56,247 bases of DNA from Phenylobacterium haematophilum (GCF_014196295.1 NZ_JACIDK010000011.1:1-56247), one strand, 5' to 3'. Positions 16,694 through 25,197 are shown, counted from the first letter of the stretch. Program-made: numbers and translations. Notes: generated by a model not told the origin, from the sequence alone.

Positions 16694-17110
16694 ATGTTGC
16701 GGACGATCTTGCGAACGGCCTTGGGCGTCGTGCTGGGCCTGATCGTCGGACTGCTCATCATTCTGGCGGTCGAGGGCGTCGGCCACACGATCTTCCCGCC
16801 GCCGCCTGGGGTGAACCTTACCGATCCGGCGCAGTTGTCGACTGCCATGGCCGAGATCCCCACGCCGGCCAAGTTCGCGGTTTTACTGGCCTGGTTCCTC
16901 GGCACGCTGGGCGGCGCCTCTGCGGGCAACCTGGTCGCCGGCCGCCGGCCCTGGGCCGGACGCGTCATCACCCTGGTCGTGCTCGCGCTGTCGATCTTCA
17001 ACATGACCAGCATCCAGCACCCGCTTTGGATGGCGGTCGGCGCCCTGGCGCTAATCCTGTTCGGCGGCTTCGTGGCGGACCGCGCCTTCGGCAAGCCGCG
17101 TCCGCGCTAG
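16694..17110 (+). CDS. Small four-helix membrane protein, unknown
   Basis: 138 aa with hydrophobic segments at about residues 8-28, 60-80, 90-107 and 113-130. The short loop between the first two has a P-P-P-P-G-V-N stretch. I do not recognise a named family. It lies between two minus-strand genes; its stop overlaps the stop of the M23 gene by 4 nt. Confidence 0.75.
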   Translation: MLRTILRTALGVVLGLIVGLLIILAVEGVGHTIFPPPPGVNLTDPAQLSTAMAEIPTPAKFAVLLAWFLGTLGGASAGNLVAGRRPWAGRVITLVVLALSIFNMTSIQHPLWMAVGALALILFGGFVADRAFGKPRPR

Positions 17111-17862
17111 TCGGCGACCTCCAGGCGGGCCACGACGCGCTCGCCGTCGCCCCCCTTGCGGTGCTTGCGGGAAGGGCTGCCTGAGGCTTGAGCCACCCGC
17201 ACCTTCTTCGGATAGTAGGCCGCCGTCTTGAGCGGCAATTGCTCGGCGCTCGCGAACTCACGGCCGATGAAGACGGTCGGATTGAGCGGCGTCTCTCCGC
17301 GGCGCATCTCGAAGTGGAGGTGTGGGCCAGTCGAAATTCCGCTTGAGCCGATGCGGCCGATCACGGTCCCGCCGCTCACCGTTGCTCCGGCCTTGGCGCC
17401 GCGCTCGATGCGTCCGAGATGGGCGTAGAAGCTCGTCAGCCCCCCCTCGTGCTTGACCTCGACGTAGCAGCCATAGGACGGACTCGTGCCGGCCCGCACG
17501 ATCACGCCATCCTCGACTGCAGCGACCGGCGTTCCCGAGGGGGCGGCGATGTCGACTCCGCGGTGCAGTCGCCCATGGCTCTCCCAGGGCATGCGGCGCA
17601 GGCCGAACGGCGAATTGACGGCGTGCCCGGCCACCGGCTCGCCGAATGCGAACTCCGGCGCAGGCTCAGGCGGCGGCGGGGGCGCGGGGGACGCTTCAGC
17701 GACCACCTTCGCGTAGGCCGGCTGCGGCTCGGGCGCGCGGGGGGCGATGACCGTGGTCGCATAGGCGGCGGTGACGACGCTCAGCGTCATGACGACCGAC
17801 AGCAGGCCCTCGACCCAAAAGTGACGCATGCCGTGCTGCGCGGCCAAGCTCATCGAATTCAA
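17107..17862 (-). CDS. M23 (LytM-type) peptidoglycan endopeptidase
   Basis: 251 aa. An N-terminal membrane anchor (about 15-37) and Pro-rich stretch precede the M23 domain (about 75-180) with zinc motifs H-R-G-V-D and H-L-H-F-E, both complete, so it should be an active metalloendopeptidase or an activator in the periplasm. The C-terminal tail is basic. The TTG at 17862 has AGAGG 7 nt upstream; an in-frame ATG at 17853 is the alternative. The gene has a long dyad-rich upstream region. Confidence 0.9.
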   Translation of the reverse strand: MNSMSLAAQHGMRHFWVEGLLSVVMTLSVVTAAYATTVIAPRAPEPQPAYAKVVAEASPAPPPPPEPAPEFAFGEPVAGHAVNSPFGLRRMPWESHGRLHRGVDIAAPSGTPVAAVEDGVIVRAGTSPSYGCYVEVKHEGGLTSFYAHLGRIERGAKAGATVSGGTVIGRIGSSGISTGPHLHFEMRRGETPLNPTVFIGREFASAEQLPLKTAAYYPKKVRVAQASGSPSRKHRKGGDGERVVARLEVAD

Positions 17863-18110
17863 GAAGCGACCTCTTCCAGTACAGTCGAGCTATACAAGCG
17901 GCCACTAGAGGTGATGCGGCCTAGCTGCGACGACGCCCCGCCCTGCGGGGAAGCTGATTGGCCGCTCTTTTAACCCAAAAGATGTCCTTCATACGAAGTT
18001 CATGTGGCGCACATTGTCGCGCCACGGAACCTTGTAGTGACTTCCTTCGCACGCATAAGCGTTGCTTAAAATATACTCAACTGGACTGTTACAGTCCGGG
18101 GCTAGCAACG
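17863..18110. other. Non-coding region with several dyads
   Basis: No convincing gene on either strand. Visible dyads: CCCCGC/GCGGGG (17936-17950), CTTTT/AAAAG (17967-17981), GTGGCGC-N8-GCGCCAC (18004-18025), GGACTG-TTA-CAGTCC (18084-18097) nested in CGTTGCT/AGCAACG (18060-18066 with 18104-18110), and a one-mismatch CtrA-like box TTAA-N7-TCAAC (18066-18081). It may be the promoter and leader of the M23 gene, or contain a small RNA. Confidence 0.5.
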
Positions 18111-18140
18111 AAAAGGGCGCGCCCATCGCTGGGCGCGCCC
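18111..18140 (-). terminator. Rho-independent terminator of the pnt operon
   Basis: Read on the minus strand, GGGCGCGCCC, a 6-nt loop and GGGCGCGCCC form a perfect 10-bp stem followed by TTTT, 27 nt after the pntB stop. Each arm is itself palindromic. Confidence 0.85.
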
Positions 18141-18167
18141 CTCCGCAAGGACCTTGATGCTCGACGA

Positions 18168-19586
18168 TCAGAGGCCCTTCAGGATCCCCTCGACCATCTT
18201 CTTGGCGTCGCCGAACAGCATCATCGTGTTGTCGCGGAAGAAGAGTTCGTTCTCCACCCCGGCATAGCCCGAAGACATGCCGCGCTTCACGAAGAGGACC
18301 GTCCGAGCCTTTTCGACGTCCAGGATCGGCATGCCGTAGATCGCCGAAGTCGGGTCGGTCTTGGCCGCCGGGTTGGTGACGTCATTGGCACCGATCACGA
18401 AGGCGACGTCCGCAGTCGAGAACTCGGAGTTGATGTCCTCCAGCTCGAAGACCTCGTCATACGGCACGTTGGCCTCGGCCAGCAGCACGTTCATGTGGCC
18501 CGGCATCCGGCCCGCGACCGGGTGGATGGCGTACTTCACGTCGACGCCTTCCTCTTTCAGCTTGTCGGCCATTTCGCGCAGGGCGTGCTGGGCCTGGGAG
18601 ACGGCCATGCCGTAGCCCGGGACGATGATCACCTTGCTGGCGTTCTTCATGATGAAGGCCGCATCGTCGGCGCTGCCCTGCTTGACGGGGCGGGTCTCGA
18701 CCTTGCCGCCGCCGGCCGCGGCGCTATCGTCAGCGCCGAAGCCGCCGAGGATCACCGAGACGAAGCTGCGGTTCATCCCCTTGCACATGATGTAGCTGAG
18801 GATCGCGCCGGACGAGCCGACCAGCGCGCCGGTGATGATCAGGGTGACGTTCTCGAGCGTGAAGCCCAGCGCCGCCGCCGCCCAGCCGGAGTAGCTGTTC
18901 AGCATCGACACCACGACCGGCATGTCGGCGCCGCCGATCGGGATGATCAGGGTGACGCCGATCAGCAGGGCCAGCGCGAAGATCGCCCAGAACGCCCAAA
19001 GCGCCGCCCCGCCGCTCATCACCAGCACCACCACAAGGCCGACGATGGCTAGGGCGATGAGGATGTTCAGCAGGTGCCGGGCCGGCAGCAGGATCGGCGC
19101 GCCCGACATGTTGCCGTTCAACTTGGCGAACGCGATCACCGAGCCGGTGAAGGTGATGGCGCCGATGGCCAGGCCCAGCGACAGCTCGATCAGCGAGGTC
19201 ATGTGCACATGACCATCAGGCGTAGCGATCCCATAGGCCTGCGGCGTGTGGATCGCAGCGACGGCCACCAGGCAGGCGGCCATGCCGACCAGGCTGTGGA
19301 AGGCGGCGACCAGTTGCGGCATCGAGGTCATCGCGACCTTGCGCGCAATGACCGCCCCGACCGCGCCCCCGACGGCGATGCCGCCGAGGATCAGGCCCAG
19401 GGTCAGAGCGTCGAGCTTGCCTTGGGTGGCCAGCGTGGCCAGGGCAGTCCCGACGGCGATGGCCATGCCGATCATCCCGTTTCGGTTGCCAGCCTGGCTG
19501 GTGGTCGGCGACGACAGACCCCGCAGGGCGAGGATGAAGAGGACGCCCGAAACGATGTAGGCGATGGCGGCGAGATTAGCGTTCAT
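18168..19586 (-). CDS. pntB: NAD(P) transhydrogenase subunit beta
   Basis: 472 aa. The N-terminal two thirds hold about nine membrane helices (domain II); the C-terminal domain III has the NADP-binding motif V-P-G-Y-G-M-A-V-S-Q-A-Q at about residues 318-329 and G-A-N-D-V-T-N-P. The complex couples hydride transfer between NADH and NADP+ to proton entry. The ATG at 19586 begins M-N-A-N-L-A-A-I-A-Y with a membrane helix at once; an upstream extension is a shadow frame. It is last in pntAA-pntAB-pntB. Confidence 0.96.
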   Translation of the reverse strand: MNANLAAIAYIVSGVLFILALRGLSSPTTSQAGNRNGMIGMAIAVGTALATLATQGKLDALTLGLILGGIAVGGAVGAVIARKVAMTSMPQLVAAFHSLVGMAACLVAVAAIHTPQAYGIATPDGHVHMTSLIELSLGLAIGAITFTGSVIAFAKLNGNMSGAPILLPARHLLNILIALAIVGLVVVLVMSGGAALWAFWAIFALALLIGVTLIIPIGGADMPVVVSMLNSYSGWAAAALGFTLENVTLIITGALVGSSGAILSYIMCKGMNRSFVSVILGGFGADDSAAAGGGKVETRPVKQGSADDAAFIMKNASKVIIVPGYGMAVSQAQHALREMADKLKEEGVDVKYAIHPVAGRMPGHMNVLLAEANVPYDEVFELEDINSEFSTADVAFVIGANDVTNPAAKTDPTSAIYGMPILDVEKARTVLFVKRGMSSGYAGVENELFFRDNTMMLFGDAKKMVEGILKGL

Positions 19587-19602
19587 GTTCCCCCCGCTCC
19601 CC

Positions 19603-19920
19603 TTACTTCTGCTTCTTCTTGTACATGGCGAGCATGCGCTGGGTGACGAGGAAACCGCCGAAGATGTTGACCGCCGCAAAGGCGGCGGCGACCGCGCCGG
19701 CCCCCTTGGAAATCAGCACGTTCTTGGTCAGCTCCCCATCCGACCCGCTCGCGGCGGCGGCCAGCAGGGCGCCGACGATGATCACGGACGAAATGGCGTT
19801 GGTCACCGCCATCAACGGGGTGTGCAGGGCCGGCGTCACGCTCCAGACGACGTAGTAGCCCACGAAGATCGCCAGGACGAAGATCGCCAGGCGGAAGACG
19901 GTTGGATCGACAGCTTCCAT
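19603..19920 (-). CDS. pntAB: NAD(P) transhydrogenase subunit alpha part 2
   Basis: 105 aa with three to four membrane helices: F-R-L-A-I-F-V-L-A-I-F-V-G-Y-Y-V-V-W, then A-L-H-T-P-L-M-A-V-T-N-A-I-S-S, a signature of the alpha-subunit membrane part, and N-I-F-G-G-F-L-V-T-Q-R-M-L. In alphaproteobacteria the alpha subunit is split into a soluble part (PntAA) and this membrane part. It ends 16 nt before pntB starts. Confidence 0.94.
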   Translation of the reverse strand: MEAVDPTVFRLAIFVLAIFVGYYVVWSVTPALHTPLMAVTNAISSVIIVGALLAAAASGSDGELTKNVLISKGAGAVAAAFAAVNIFGGFLVTQRMLAMYKKKQK

Positions 19921-19934
19921 CGGTGCGGCTCCGG

Positions 19935-21068
19935 TCAGGCGGTCAGGTTGGGATGGACGATCGCGCCGCCCTGGGTGACGAGCGCGGCCTTCAGGATCTC
20001 GTCCTCGTAGTCGGGGGCGAACTTGCCCTCCTTGTCGAGGAACAGCCCTGCGAAGGCGAACAGGTTACGGGCGTAGAGCGCGCTGGCGTCGGCGGCGATG
20101 CGGCCCGGCAGGTTCGACTTGCCGAGGATCTTGGCGCCGTTGGCGGTCGTGACCACCTCGTCCAGCTTGGCGCCCTCGACATTGCCGCCCTGTTCTATGG
20201 CCAGGTCGACCAGAACCGAACCCGGCTTCATCGAGGCGACCTGCGCGGCGCTGACCAGCTTGGGCGCCGGACGGCCGGGGATCAGCGCCGTAGTGATGAC
20301 GATGTCCTGCTTGGCGATATGGCTGGAAACCAGCTCAGCCTGCTTGGCCTGGTACTCGGCGCTCATCTCCTTGGCGTAGCCGCCGGCGGTCTGAGCGTTC
20401 TTGAACTCCTCGTCCTCGACGGCCAGGAACTTGGCGCCAAGGCTCTCGACCTGCTCCTTGGTCGCCGGACGCACGTCGGTGGCGGTGACCACCGCGCCCA
20501 GGCGCCGCGCCGTGGCGATCGCCTGCAGGCCGGCGACGCCGACCCCCATCACGAACACCTTGGCGGCCGCGACGGTGCCGGCGGCGGTCATCATCATCGG
20601 GAGCGCCTTGCCATAGGCCTCGGCGCCTTCGATCACGGCGCGATAGCCGGCCAGGTTGGCCTGCGAGGACAGCACGTCCATCACCTGCGCGCGGGTGATC
20701 CGCGGCACAAACTCCATGGCGAAGGCGGTCGCGCCCTTGGCGGCCAGCGCCTTCAGGGCGTCCTTCTCGACGTAGGCGTTGAGGCTGGCGACCACGATCG
20801 CGCCGCTTTTGAGCGCGGCGATCTCCTCGTCGACGGGAGCGCGCACCTTGAACAGGATGTCGGCCTTGCCGACGGCCTCCTGGGCGGTCTTGGCGAGGCT
20901 CGCGCCGGCGGCTTCATAGTCGGCGTCGGGATAGCTGGCGCTGGTTCCCGCGCCGGCCTCGACCACCACCGAGAAGCCGGCGCCGATGAGTTTCTTGACG
21001 GTTTCCGGGGTCGTGGCCACGCGCGTTTCCCCCGCGCGGCGTTCCTTGGTGACGGCGATCGTCGTCAT
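19935..21068 (-). CDS. pntAA: NAD(P) transhydrogenase subunit alpha part 1
   Basis: 377 aa soluble domain I, related to alanine dehydrogenase. N-terminal K-E-R-R-A-G-E-T-R-V-A-T-T-P; NAD-binding G-V-G-V-A-G-L-Q-A-I-A-T-A at about residues 171-183; the R-Q-D-region loop is represented by Y-R-A-V-I-E-G-A-E-A-Y. First gene of the operon, preceded by a G-rich ribosome site. Its upstream region has three dyads that could regulate it. Confidence 0.95.
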   Translation of the reverse strand: MTTIAVTKERRAGETRVATTPETVKKLIGAGFSVVVEAGAGTSASYPDADYEAAGASLAKTAQEAVGKADILFKVRAPVDEEIAALKSGAIVVASLNAYVEKDALKALAAKGATAFAMEFVPRITRAQVMDVLSSQANLAGYRAVIEGAEAYGKALPMMMTAAGTVAAAKVFVMGVGVAGLQAIATARRLGAVVTATDVRPATKEQVESLGAKFLAVEDEEFKNAQTAGGYAKEMSAEYQAKQAELVSSHIAKQDIVITTALIPGRPAPKLVSAAQVASMKPGSVLVDLAIEQGGNVEGAKLDEVVTTANGAKILGKSNLPGRIAADASALYARNLFAFAGLFLDKEGKFAPDYEDEILKAALVTQGGAIVHPNLTA

Positions 21069-21103
21069 GCGCCCCTTATCCCCCCTAATCGTTCCCTACC
21101 TTT

Positions 21104-21122
21104 GGCGACCATAGAGGTCGCC
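21104..21122 (-). promoter_or_regulatory. Leader hairpin before pntAA
   Basis: Perfect 7-bp arms GGCGACC and GGTCGCC around a 5-nt loop, 35-54 nt upstream of the pntAA start. It is likely within the leader transcript if the promoter lies near 21130-21170. Role unknown. Confidence 0.35.
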
Positions 21123-21156
21123 GGCAGCCGTTGTCCAGCGACCGCAGTGCAACATT

Positions 21157-21203
21157 CAAACAATTGTTTGGCGACAAACCCCTTTCACTTTCAGGGTTTG
21201 TCG
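21157..21203. promoter_or_regulatory. CAAAC/GTTTG palindromes before pntAA
   Basis: A perfect 14-bp palindrome CAAACAATTGTTTG (21157-21170) is followed 1 nt later by perfect 10-bp arms CGACAAACCC (21172-21181) and GGGTTTGTCG (21194-21203). The first fits the C/G-AAAC-N2-4-GTTT-G/C pattern described for PsrA-type TetR regulators of fatty-acid metabolism. It lies about 90 nt before pntAA and 110 nt before the divergent gene at 21316. No TetR gene is in the window. Confidence 0.5.
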
Positions 21204-21315
21204 ACAGCACGTCGCCTCTCGTCGAACCGCAGTCGGCGCCGGTCGAAGGGCGGCTGACGCCGTCCCACACCTGCTTCACCGGTCCAGCGCTCAAACCAAA
21301 AACAGTCGGTGACCT

Positions 21316-21723
21316 GTGAAAAGAACTCCTCTTGTTCTCTCCGCCGCGCTCTCCCTCGCGGCGGCCGTCTCCTCGTCCGCACTGGCGCAAGGCGCCATCC
21401 GCCCGGGCGACGACTCACTGTCCTGCGAGGCTCTGTCCGCCGAAGTCGGCAAGCTCGAGGACGCGGAGGCCCGTCGCGCCCAGCGCGCAGAAGCCGGGCG
21501 TAAATTGTTGGGGTTCGCCGGCTCGGCGCTCGCCTCGGCCGGTCCCGGCATGATCGCCCGCGCAGACGCCGGCGAGGGGACTCTCCTGGCCCAGCAGATG
21601 ATGCGGACGGCGGGCTCGCAAGCTGCGGCGTCCGCCGCCGAAGGCTCCGCTCCACCGCCAGCCGGGCCGCAGGCGCGCCGCCTGGAGCGCGTGCGCGCGC
21701 TGATGACCGAGAAAGGCTGCTGA
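21316..21723 (+). CDS. Exported protein of unknown function
   Basis: 135 aa from a GTG start. Signal peptide about residues 1-24 (ending A-L-A-Q). The mature part has a C-E-A-L-S-A-E-V-G-K-L-E-D-A-E-A-R-R segment that looks helical, a small-residue stretch near 50-65, and a final Cys that could pair with the only other Cys. No family recognised. Divergent from pntAA and 2 nt upstream of the next exported protein gene, so the two are probably one unit. Confidence 0.7.
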   Translation: MKRTPLVLSAALSLAAAVSSSALAQGAIRPGDDSLSCEALSAEVGKLEDAEARRAQRAEAGRKLLGFAGSALASAGPGMIARADAGEGTLLAQQMMRTAGSQAAASAAEGSAPPPAGPQARRLERVRALMTEKGC

Positions 21724-21725
21724 CA

Positions 21726-22625
21726 TTGCGCCTCGCCCTGATGGCCGCGGCCGCGCTCGCTGCGGCGACGCCCGCCTACGCTCAGCAAAGTCCGGCCTCG
21801 GCCGCCGCCAAGGGCCGCGTCGCTCCGCTCAGCGTCCAGGTCATCGGCGCCCTGCCGCAGGCCGAGGTGAAGGCCTTCACCGCCAAGGCCGGAACGATCA
21901 TCGACAAGGTGCTGGCCACGCCCGCCCTGCACCAGCCGCGCGGCTTTTCGATCACCCGCTCGCTGACTGTCGACAGCCCGCCCAGCGACCAGGTTCAGAG
22001 CCAGCCGTTTGTCGCCCGTGCGACCATGATCCCGCAGATGATCAATCTGGAGGCCGGCGCCAAGCCCGACGCCGAAGGGGCCTATATGGGCAGGTTGGAG
22101 GGCCCGACCTTCCAGATACGGTTCAATAGTCTCACCGCGCTCTACCCTAACGACAACGGCGACCGGCTCGACCAGCCGCGCGATCTGCCGATGAAGATGA
22201 CCGCGATCCAGGGTTTCCCGGTCTTCCAGGTCGGCATTCGCCAGGTGATCCTGATCGCCAAGCCGGGCCGGCTGCCCTACCGGCCGATGACCAAGGGCGA
22301 GTACCTCGACTGGCTGGCCAAGGAGATCCCGGGCGACACGCGTCTGGCTCCGACCCGGGCGGCCCTGACCGGGCAGCAGCTCGCCGCGCCGGCCTGCGCC
22401 AGTTCGCGGCTGAGCCAGCTGTTCGGCGACTGCGCCAAGGGCGCCGCGCCGATCGTCCGCCTGAACCCGGCCTATTTCGACAAGGGCGCTCGCAAGGGCG
22501 CGATCCAGCTGGTGGCGATCTCCACCCCCATCCCCGGAGGCCACGGCCACAAGATCCTTGAGCCCAAGCTCAAGGCCGCGGCGTCCGAACTCGACCTCGC
22601 TTCGATCCAGGCGCTGCTCGACTAG
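21726..22625 (+). CDS. Exported protein of unknown function
   Basis: 299 aa. It begins at a TTG 2 nt after the previous stop (an ATG at 21741 is an alternative within the signal peptide). Signal peptide ends near A-Y-A-Q-Q (about residue 20). The mature chain has no motif I can name; it contains two Cys near 218 and 229 and no membrane segment. Probably periplasmic and co-expressed with the preceding exported protein. Confidence 0.75.
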   Translation: MRLALMAAAALAAATPAYAQQSPASAAAKGRVAPLSVQVIGALPQAEVKAFTAKAGTIIDKVLATPALHQPRGFSITRSLTVDSPPSDQVQSQPFVARATMIPQMINLEAGAKPDAEGAYMGRLEGPTFQIRFNSLTALYPNDNGDRLDQPRDLPMKMTAIQGFPVFQVGIRQVILIAKPGRLPYRPMTKGEYLDWLAKEIPGDTRLAPTRAALTGQQLAAPACASSRLSQLFGDCAKGAAPIVRLNPAYFDKGARKGAIQLVAISTPIPGGHGHKILEPKLKAAASELDLASIQALLD

Positions 22626-22633
22626 ATGACGAA

Positions 22634-22667
22634 AAAGGGCGGACGCCGTCGCCGGCGTCCGCCCTTT
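22634..22667. terminator. Bidirectional terminator
   Basis: Perfect 14-bp arms AAAGGGCGGACGCC and GGCGTCCGCCCTTT with a 6-nt loop between convergent genes. On the minus strand the stem is followed by five T, on the plus strand it ends in TTT, so it can serve both the exported-protein gene and the oxidase subunit IV gene. Confidence 0.85.
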
Positions 22668-22691
22668 CGAAATCTTGAAACGCGATCGCGT

Positions 22692-22925
22692 TTAGTGAGC
22701 GTCGTCGCCGCCGTGCTCGCGCAGCACGAAGAAACCGCCGACCGCGATGACCACGCCGACCGCCAGGCTGCCGAGGAAGCTGGTCGGGGTGCAGAACGCC
22801 AGCACCAGGAACACCAGCAGCGCGGTCAGAGCCAGCGAGCCCCACTTCGTCAGCATGACGAACAGGTGGTAGGTCGAGGTCTGCTCGTGGATGTCCATGT
22901 CGCCGCGGTGGTATTCGGAAGCCAT
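22692..22925 (-). CDS. aa3-type cytochrome c oxidase subunit IV-like protein
   Basis: 77 aa. The N-terminal pattern M-A-S-E-Y-H-R-G-D-M-D-I-H-E-Q-T-S-T-Y matches the bacterial aa3 oxidase subunit IV family, followed by two membrane helices (about 27-45 and 50-68). This small subunit associates with the Rhodobacter/Paracoccus-type aa3 oxidase; its role is unclear. No other oxidase gene is in the window. ATG 22925 was chosen because the family N-terminus starts there. Confidence 0.85.
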   Translation of the reverse strand: MASEYHRGDMDIHEQTSTYHLFVMLTKWGSLALTALLVFLVLAFCTPTSFLGSLAVGVVIAVGGFFVLREHGGDDAH

Positions 22926-23015
22926 GGCGGAGCCGTCTCTCTCTTCGAAAATTCTGTTGCCGCCGGACCTACACGAACCGCAGGCCGGCCTCAAGGGTTC
23001 CTGGCGCCGCTTGTC

Positions 23016-24080
23016 CTAAGCCGGCCACACCGCCAGCAGCGAGCGCAACGCCGCCACCAGGGCCAGCGGCTGGTCGACCATGACGTGGTGGGCCGAGTCG
23101 GGGATGGCGATTTCCAGGATGTCGTCGGGCAGCGGCGTGGTTTGGCCCTCGGTCCGGCGGGTGATGATCACCGAGCGGTCGCCGAAGATGTGCGCCAGCG
23201 GCACGTCGACCTTGGGTTTTCCGCCGACCATCATCTCGTTCATAGCCGTACGGTCGAGCTTGTTCCACATGTTGGGGTCGAACCGCCAGGTCCAGCCTTC
23301 GCCCGAGCCGTCTTCCATCGGCGCGCGCTTCAGCGAGCGGCGAGCGATGAAGTCGGCGATGAACAGGTTGCCGGCGGCCTGCGGCGGCATGAAGCGGAAG
23401 CGCGCCAGCGCCGCCTGGATGCTAGGATAGACCTTCTGGGCGCGGTCCGGGGTCGGGATGTTGGCGACCCGTTTGGCCTGTTCCTCCATCATCCGCTTGC
23501 CTTCGGGACTGTCGGGCGGCGGGCCGCCGAAGCCGACGTCGACGAGGATCGCCGCCTTCATCCGCTCCGGGTGCGCGGCCGCGGCGAAGAACACCTGGCT
23601 GCCGCCGAAAGAGTGGCCGACATAGACCGGCTTGCCGGCCGTATAGAGCCCGGCGGCCTGGGCGCAGGCCTCGGCGTCCTCGGCGAAGTCCTGAAAGGCA
23701 TAGGTCTCCCGCCAGTCCGAGGCGCCCATGCCGGCCAGCGACATCGAGGCGACGCGGTAGTCTTTGGCCAGGTAAGGCGCGATGAAGCTCCACCACTCGG
23801 CGTGGGCGGAGTTGCCGTGGACCAGCAGCACGCCGGGCTTGCCGACCTCGCCCCAGGTCAGCAGTTCGAGCTTGCTGCCCTTGGAGGTGACGAAGCTGCG
23901 CTCCGGCTCCTGGGCGATGGCGTCGAGGAACCAGGCCGGGGCGTCAGGCTCCCGGCCGCGGAACGGCAGAAGAGGGGCCTGGACCTCCGGCGGCAGGCTG
24001 CCGGGCTCGCTCGAGACCGGGCGGTCGTCGTCATAGTAGCCGACCGGCGCGCCTTCCTTGATCGCAGGATCCATCGCCAT
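23016..24080 (-). CDS. Alpha/beta hydrolase
   Basis: 354 aa. Core motifs: L-L-V-H-G-N-S-A-H-A-E-W-W (oxyanion strand) near residue 85, nucleophile elbow V-G-H-S-F-G-G-S near 153-160, Asp in I-F-G-D-R-S near 300, and His in D-S-A-H-H-V near 332. An unusual N-terminal extension of about 60 residues is Pro- and acid-rich. Cytoplasmic, substrate unknown. It starts 3 nt after the thioesterase stop, so the two form an operon. Confidence 0.87.
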   Translation of the reverse strand: MAMDPAIKEGAPVGYYDDDRPVSSEPGSLPPEVQAPLLPFRGREPDAPAWFLDAIAQEPERSFVTSKGSKLELLTWGEVGKPGVLLVHGNSAHAEWWSFIAPYLAKDYRVASMSLAGMGASDWRETYAFQDFAEDAEACAQAAGLYTAGKPVYVGHSFGGSQVFFAAAAHPERMKAAILVDVGFGGPPPDSPEGKRMMEEQAKRVANIPTPDRAQKVYPSIQAALARFRFMPPQAAGNLFIADFIARRSLKRAPMEDGSGEGWTWRFDPNMWNKLDRTAMNEMMVGGKPKVDVPLAHIFGDRSVIITRRTEGQTTPLPDDILEIAIPDSAHHVMVDQPLALVAALRSLLAVWPA

Positions 24081-24083
24081 GGC

Positions 24084-24557
24084 TTAAGCGCCCCTCTTCT
24101 CGCGCTCGCCCGGCTTGCGCTGGATCGAGCGGATGCCCTTGTAGACGCCCGTACCGGTCATCAGGGTGCGCTCGGCGCACCAGATCCGGCCGCGGACGGT
24201 GAACACGTCGTCCTGCTCGGCGATGATCTCGCTGGAGCCCTCGATCCACTCGCCCATGTGGGCGCCGGAGAGGAAGTCGGTGGTCAGCCGCACCGTCACC
24301 CAGCCGATCTCGCGCTGGTTGGAAATCACCCGCCCCCAGGCCATGTCGGCGAAGCTCATAAGCATGCCGCCATGGCAGTTGCCCATACCGTTGGCGTGGT
24401 GCTCTTCAACCCGGAACGCCATGATCTCATCGTTCGTGACAAGATCGCGCTTGGAATAGAACGGTCCGACCGTGCGGCCAAAACCGCGCTGCCAGAGGTT
24501 GATGACAAAGCCGTCGGGAACGACGGCGGCCTGCACTTCGGTCAGATCGTCGGACAT
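24084..24557 (-). CDS. PaaI-type hotdog thioesterase
   Basis: 157 aa. [21 protein letters not shown] at about residues 52-72 is the PaaI signature with the catalytic Asp. It probably hydrolyses acyl-CoA. ATG 24557 begins M-S-D-D-L-T-E; the longer upstream frame is a shadow of the DUF3617 gene. It lies just upstream of the alpha/beta hydrolase and may work on related esters. Confidence 0.87.
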   Translation of the reverse strand: MSDDLTEVQAAVVPDGFVINLWQRGFGRTVGPFYSKRDLVTNDEIMAFRVEEHHANGMGNCHGGMLMSFADMAWGRVISNQREIGWVTVRLTTDFLSGAHMGEWIEGSSEIIAEQDDVFTVRGRIWCAERTLMTGTGVYKGIRSIQRKPGEREKRGA

Positions 24558-24708
24558 CGTGCGTTGCTGATGAACGGGCGTTTGAAAAATGGCAAGCGCC
24601 GAAACACCCGTCTTGGTCGCACATTCCTTGGCGCCATGGCGCCGCTTCGTGCGTTGTGGCTTAGCCGATACGCCCTGGGGGGTGGTCGGAGCCACATCGG
24701 AGAAACGC

Positions 24709-25197
24709 ATGCGTATCGCACTTAGCCTGGCCCTGGTCGCCGTCCTGGCCGCCGCCTGCTCCAAAAAGGAAGAAGCCGCCAAGGCGCCCGAGGCCGCGGC
24801 TCCGGCGGCGCCTGCCGCGCCCGCCCTCGCCGCCGCCGACCTGGAAGGCCCGAAGCCCGGAAAGTGGAAGATGACCACCAACCTGTCGGCCGCGCCCAAG
24901 CCGGTCACGGTCGAAACCTGCGTCGCCCAGACCAGCTTCAAGGACATGGACGCCGCCAAGCAACAGGCCGGCGTCACCTGCAGCGAACAATCCTATCGCC
25001 GCGAGGGCGCCGACATTGTCGGCCACAGCGTCTGCACCATCCAGGGCGGAATGAAGGTGATCACCGACAGCCGCATCTCCGGCGACTTCACCAGCCGCTA
25101 CACGATCGACGCCAAGACCGTCATGGATCCGGCCCCCACCCCGGCGATGAAGGAAACCACCATGAAGGTCACCGCCGAGCGCATCGGCGACTGCTGA
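24709..25197 (+). CDS. DUF3617-type lipoprotein
   Basis: 162 aa. Lipoprotein signal with lipobox L-A-A-A-C near residue 17, then an Ala/Pro/Glu linker and a domain beginning [11 protein letters not shown] with four further Cys in the C-T-I, T-C-S-E and D-C positions, matching the DUF3617 family of periplasmic proteins of unknown function. Divergent from the thioesterase-hydrolase pair. A GGCCGGCC hairpin follows. Confidence 0.85.
   Translation: MRIALSLALVAVLAAACSKKEEAAKAPEAAAPAAPAAPALAAADLEGPKPGKWKMTTNLSAAPKPVTVETCVAQTSFKDMDAAKQQAGVTCSEQSYRREGADIVGHSVCTIQGGMKVITDSRISGDFTSRYTIDAKTVMDPAPTPAMKETTMKVTAERIGDC

Noticed and set aside
17920..17994. A 23-codon minus-strand frame as a leader peptide of the M23 gene
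   Set aside because: No clear ribosome site and no regulatory codon run; kept only as a remark in the dyad-rich region.
21085..21390. A 101-residue minus-strand frame upstream of pntAA
   Set aside because: No recognisable sequence, and it overlaps the palindromes and the exported-protein gene start; more likely a control region.
22626..24725. A 699-residue plus-strand frame over the hydrolase and thioesterase genes
   Set aside because: It is antisense to three recognisable genes and has His/Arg/Asp-rich composition typical of shadow frames in GC-rich DNA.
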